In this document: positions 60,209 through 64,000 of the stretch, in pieces | Position numbering within the stretch: the stretch's first letter is position 1 | Layout of the letters: the number at the start of each line of letters is the position of its first letter | Assembly: GCA_964017195.1 (NCBI GenBank) | Contig: OZ024892.1 | Span: 10,152,866 to 10,216,865, forward strand | Source of the DNA: Siderastrea radians | Lineage: Eukaryota; Cnidaria; Anthozoa; Scleractinia; Rhizangiidae | Length of the DNA stretch: 64,000 bases | Direction: 5' to 3' | Notes under the pieces: generated by a model | The model's database searches: none | Seen by the model: the letters and a program-made list of their open reading frames with translations, nothing else | Told to the model about the DNA's origin: nothing | Translations under genes and position numbers: made by a program

Positions 60209-61310
60209 CGGGTGTGAAGTTGTGGCCCTTCCAGTTTTGTGACTGTCTGTTGCTGCTGTAGCCAGACCTGTCTGGAGAAGACCGTGACCCTTTATAAGGT
60301 GGGGTAATTTTTGCCCAATTTTGTTCTGGTCACCAATATATATCTTTCAAATGCTTCTGGAGATCATCTCCAAAGAGAAGATCAGTAAATGGCAGCTGGG
60401 AAGAGCAAAGAGCAGAAAATTCTTTACCGATGTCAGGTTTTAGGAGCAGGCGTCGCTGCATATTGGTTTCATACGACGCGTGGGTTAGGAGGGACATGAC
60501 CTCCAGACCCAGTTTCTTCATACTCTGACATTCTTGCTCAGTGAGCGATTTTGCCACCATTAGCTGGTCGACAACACGGACAAGTGGCAATATGCCTTTG
60601 GTGAGTGCCTGCTGTATTTTGTAAAATTGAAGATCTCTTTTCTTGGCAAATTCTCTCAATCTTCGCCAAATGCCAGGGTTAACTTTCGGAAGCTTAGCTG
60701 CCTCGCAGTTTGCAGGTCTTTGTTGTTTCTCAAGGCGCTCTTTGAGAGTTTTCTCACTCAGTTTGCAGCGAAACATTTTTTTCACTAGCTTGAGTTGTTC
60801 GCTTTTGAGGTTTTCTACGACCGTATCATCGGATTCATGGTCTTTCACGAGTTCTGAGAGAAATTTGTCCTCATCACCACTACGAGTGGCTTCTAGCCCT
60901 GAATTATCGTCTTGGCTGTGAAGGACAGAATCGTAAAGAGCTTGGCAGTCATGTGAGTCGGCTGAGGCACTCGTGGAGCTCTTTGCCTCGCTAATCTCTG
61001 ACTCTTGACTTTCTGGGGGGAACGCCAGCGGGCGGCGAACTCACCGGCCGCTTTCCTTCGCTTTTTTCGTTCGTTCGTGCATCTACGAGAGGCGAATTAA
61101 GGACTCCAGGCAGTCTGTTGGTTAACATCTGTATTGCGCTGGTCAGAAGGCTAATCTCCTGCGAAGATGCCGGTGTTGAATCCTTGTTGGGATTATAGCC
61201 TGTCTGAGTCGTCAACATCAAAAGTATCAGAGGTCTTCTCATCAACATCAGAGGACTTCTCGTCATCTTGAAGGTCTAAAAGTTCGTCTTGGGTCTTGTT
61301 GTGGGTCATC
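60209..61310 (-). pseudogene. DIRS gag-like gene (frameshifted; C-terminus cut by the Polinton)
   Basis: The minus strand starts with an acidic leader from an ATG at about 61310 and shifts frame twice. It continues as EISLLTSAIQMLTNRLPGVL (61200-61100). An intact helical frame then runs 60848-60330 (EQLKLVKKMFRCKLSEKTLK, LREFAKKRDLQFYKIQQALT, HASYETNMQRRLLLKPDIGK), the conserved capsid-like part of DIRS gag. The tail before 60209 is Ser/Asn/Gln-rich and in phase with the fragment at 39324-39280. Confidence 0.75.
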
Positions 61311-61404
61311 TTGGTATTTTTAGCTTCGTACGTAATATTTTCCAGCAAGTATTAGGGAGGAAATATTGCGGATCCACCGCAAGGCGAAAAGACTAACTCG
61401 AAAT

Positions 61405-61475
61405 CAAAACTCACACTGAGCTCGAAGTCACGTGACTTGCTATCTCATGTGATCTCTGAATGTATGCAAATACAT
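61405..61475. repeat. DIRS terminal repeat, right end
   Basis: AGTCACGTGACTTGCTATCT and CATGTGATCTCTGAATGTAT match segments at 26655-26800. It lies about 25 bases from the splice acceptor of the next host exon. Confidence 0.65.
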
Positions 61476-61500
61476 GGTAGAATTTGTTTTCTTCTCGCAG

Positions 61501-61642
61501 GACTTCCTTGGCAACACAGACAGTACCTCAGTCAAACGTAGTGATTTCCCTATTCCTGTGCTCGCGTCTACTGTGTATATTTTGCCACTCACTGCAAACA
61601 GTAACGTAGGCTTGCGAATGGAACTTTACGGCTGCAAAGGAG
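61501..61642 (+). CDS. Discoidin (F5/8 type C) protein, exon encoding the end of the domain
   Basis: Exon between TTCTCGCAG and GTAATT; enters in phase 0 from 24917 and leaves in phase 1. It encodes DFLGNTDSTSVKRSDFPIPV and ends with LRMELYGCKG. GNTD and L-R-x-ELYGC are the standard closing motifs of F5/8C domains, with the final Cys pairing with the one at the domain start. The two exons give one normal-length domain of about 150 residues. More exons must lie beyond the window or in the following 2.3 kb. Confidence 0.9.
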
Positions 61643-64000
61643 GTAATTTCCTTAATGATCAATTATAATAATTTAATAGTTTACTGATTTATATATAAAT
61701 TGCGCAAATTTCAATCTACAGTCAGATTTTCAAATGCGTATTACAACCGGTTTAAAATTAATGAAAATCTCACTACCAGAACTACTGCACTAAAAAATGT
61801 CTAAAAACTGAGATATTAGTATTCAGTGCAACTCAATAATTTTGACCTTGCTTTTAAAACTGTGGATTGACGAAAAGTCCCTAATGTAAGATGGTAATCC
61901 GTTCCACAGTTTCGGGGCGGCAACGCTTAACGCCGACCTGTCACCTTACTTGATGTAGATAGAGATTCCATGTATAAACGAGTGAAAAAGTTGTCAGTCA
62001 CTTGGAAACATCAAAATGGTTAACCAAGACAACAGCGCTTCCGTCGCAAATATAAATCCTCCCACCGAGCCTGAGGAAGAAAATATGCGGTCAGTTTTCA
62101 GTCCATTTTTGGAACGATCGTTTCTTCTTGTTTTCGTATTCCAATAATTCTGATCCTTCCCATTCTTCCTGTTCTCATTCCAGAAGAGACCAAGAAAACG
62201 CGCCCAAAATTTTCACCAGCCTCAGTATTTTAGCTATAAGTTGCAGCTTTTTTTTTTTTTAGGTTTCTGGATTGAAAATTTTAGTTTGCCGGCTTTTTTT
62301 CTTGAGTTCGACTTTCCACATGTTGCTTAACATTTATGGTGGTAGGGTTTTTATCGGGTGTTGGATCTGCGTCGTCGTTTGTCCTTTGTTGACAGCGTCT
62401 GTTGCGGCTGAAACCCCGTGTATGATAGCTTATAGCCTCATGGAATTCTATGGAGTTCCGTGGAAGCCGTATGGATTCCCATTTGAACCCTATGGGATTC
62501 CGAGGGTTTCATGGAAGGCCCATGAAGTTGCATGGAGCTCCATGGAAACCACATGGTTTTCGGTGGGTTCCAGGAAGTGTCATGGTATTCAATAGCACTT
62601 CCTTGGAATATTTGTGAAGACGTTTCAGGGAAGCTTAATGAGTTTCGTGGAGTGTGAACATCAAAGAGTGAGATATCAACGCAAATTATTCCTATTAAGA
62701 CTAGTTTAACTTTATGTGTAGGGGCATATACAGGATAGCTGCCTGAATGACTGTGATAAACAGGAAAAAATATGCTGTGCAAATAACCCGAATTGACTTT
62801 AATAACAAAATACCGTTTTTTTAATTATGAGCATATTTTTTATTTGAAGTAAAATAAATGTTTTAAAAGTGTTTATGGCAATTCATCCGCTTATATCAAA
62901 GAACGTTTTGTAGTGCCTGCATAAGTGATTGAAAGAAATATATATTGCAGAGTTCAAATCAATGCGCCTGCATTCAGTGGCCAGCAGTTGTAATTGGAGT
63001 CATGTGACCTTTGTAACAGCAGCACTGGCGCCATTTTGAAGTGGCAGGTTGCGAAATGCGATTAATTATCAACCTTTCGGCCGATTTCAGCAGGGTTTGA
63101 GGATCAAAAGGCATCTTTCATATCGAAAAAGAAGGATAGTTATAGTTTTTGGATTAGTTTATGTTGCAAGAAATGAGTGGAGTCTTACGTGCGGATTTCT
63201 GGAATCAAAACGAACAGATGAAAATCAAAGTTGTGGGCACAACAGCTGTCATTGAATTTCCAAAAGTGGCCAAACTTCAGAACTTTGGAAATGTGGACGT
63301 TTCGTAAGCTTGCAACTTCGTTTCTAAGCTTGCTACTTCTGTTATTCTCAGACAATAAGGAATCCTCCGACTTTGTCAGCGAGAGGCAAATTTAAAGCCT
63401 TAGCGTGAAGAGAAAGTTGAATAGCCTACAGTTCCTGTACAGTTCTTATAACAGTCTTGGGATTACCAATGAAATCTGAAATATTTATATATATAAAGAG
63501 GTCATACGATTTGAACTGAAGATTGATACAACAATCTGTAGTGGAAGTGAAAGAGAGACTATTTCAGGAATACTGTTTTAGCATTTAAAATTTGTGCATT
63601 AAGTGGCTTACCAGTTAAGAGAAGTCTATTAGAAGTTTAGTATTTCCTTGTTTTTCATGCCCAGCACGAGCTACACAGAATGCAACACTTTAAGTGCCAC
63701 TAAAAATGACAAATAATTATGTTCACGAAGCAGACGAAGAATGTCATTCATTTTTGCATTGAATTGGAATTACATTTGACAATTTACATTGTCATTTACA
63801 TTGACATTTACAGTGCTATGTTTGCCAGAACTCAAATTTCATTTTACTGGAATGTATTAGTCGTAGAGTCATGATGCTTTACAATAATTTATTTATATAT
63901 TTCATTTTCATCATATCACAAATTTAATATATTATAAAATCCTTGTCATACTGTGTAAAGATTTAAGACTCACAGTGTAAAGATTTTTTTACACTGTAGT
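61643..64000. other. Downstream intron/flank, repeats only
   Basis: Begins with the donor GTAATT. 62438-62600 holds degenerate repeats of TTCC/ATGGA phrases (ATGGAATTCTATGGAGTTCC and so on) whose translation gives spurious Pro/Tyr/Trp-rich frames. 61850-61935 has a phrase (GGTAATCCGTTCCACAGTTT) that may be an old LINE 3' end. TTTACATTGTCATTTACATT repeats lie at about 63783-63815. No exon recognised. Confidence 0.5.
62438..62600. repeat. Degenerate ATGGAnTTCC-type tandem repeat
   Basis: Roughly ten irregular units of ATGG(A/G)..(C/T)C with 10-14 base spacing, both orientations mixed (CCATGGAA, TTCCATGG). Not coding. Confidence 0.6.

Larger units (their letters stand above)
26450..61475 (-). 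mobile_element. DIRS-type tyrosine-recombinase retrotransposon, decayed, holding two younger insertions
   Basis: Minus-strand order is gag (61310-60330, resumed at 39324), reverse transcriptase (39233 down), RNase H (38408-38014 continuing at 28496) and tyrosine recombinase (27918-26897). This is the canonical DIRS order, with no DDE integrase and no LTRs. The terminal sequences are inverted and complex, as in DIRS: 61405-61475 shares AGTCACGTGACTTGC and CTCATGTGATCTCTGAATGTATGCAAAT with parts of 26640-26800, some in inverted order. Net length without the two inserts is about 4.6 kb, a normal size. Frameshifts and stops in every gene mean it is inactive. Exact ends are uncertain by tens of bases. 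Confidence 0.85.

Noticed and set aside
62272..62595. 107-codon frame with repeated Pro/Tyr/Gly (PWKPYGFPFEPYGIP)
   Set aside because: Encoded by a degenerate ATGG/TTCC repeat in both orientations. No splice or promoter support.

Overview
The window looks like a piece of a cnidarian, probably anthozoan (coral or anemone-like), nuclear genome. It is AT-rich and intron-rich, and holds parts of two host genes: a polycystin-1-type channel gene and a secreted discoidin (F5/8 type C) gene. Between and inside them lies a dense load of mobile DNA: MITEs, a CR1-like LINE, a Penelope fragment, a DIRS retrotransposon, a TTAA-target DNA transposon and a Polinton/Maverick (adintovirus-like) element. I cannot name the species from sequence alone.

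Layout. 1-10,030: the 3' part of a polycystin-1-like gene (three exons, + strand). Its introns hold a MITE, a 5'-truncated LINE and another MITE. 10,031-22,834: intergenic, with no convincing gene; it holds repeats and a Penelope-like GIY-YIG fragment. 22,850-61,642: three exons of a secreted protein with a signal peptide and one F5/8C domain. The domain is split by a 36.6 kb intron (24,918-61,500), and the two exons join in phase. 61,643-64,000: following intron or flank with simple repeats only.

The 36.6 kb intron is a three-level nest. A decayed DIRS-type tyrosine-recombinase retrotransposon (about 26,450-61,475, minus strand) was hit twice. A 9,509 bp DNA transposon (28,501-38,009) with 599 bp inverted repeats and a TTAA duplication landed in its RNase H region. 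A 20,872 bp Polinton (39,331-60,202) with about 735 bp inverted repeats and a 6 bp duplication (GCTTCC) landed in its gag. Removing each insert with one target copy restores the DIRS reading frame, so both boundaries are supported twice over.

The Polinton carries a virus-like gene set: a chromodomain integrase, an adenain-type protease, an A32/FtsK-like packaging ATPase, a double-jelly-roll-type major capsid protein, and two paralogous putative minor capsid or vertex proteins. It also carries a phospholipase-A2-like protein and a series of tiny Arg-rich proteins bearing repeated adenain-type cleavage motifs. Accessory genes include a SLOG-type nucleotide-binding protein whose motifs appear circularly permuted, a two-helix membrane protein, a GRF zinc-finger protein, a RING-like protein, an acidic repeat protein and a tRNA-like gene with an aberrant anticodon arm. 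The protein-primed DNA polymerase B is missing: only what looks like its N-terminal domain remains (55,546-56,230), cut off at a junction with an inverted, diverged copy of the left arm. To the right lie several copies of an intron-like repeat unit. The element therefore looks like a well-preserved virion-gene module that can no longer replicate by itself.
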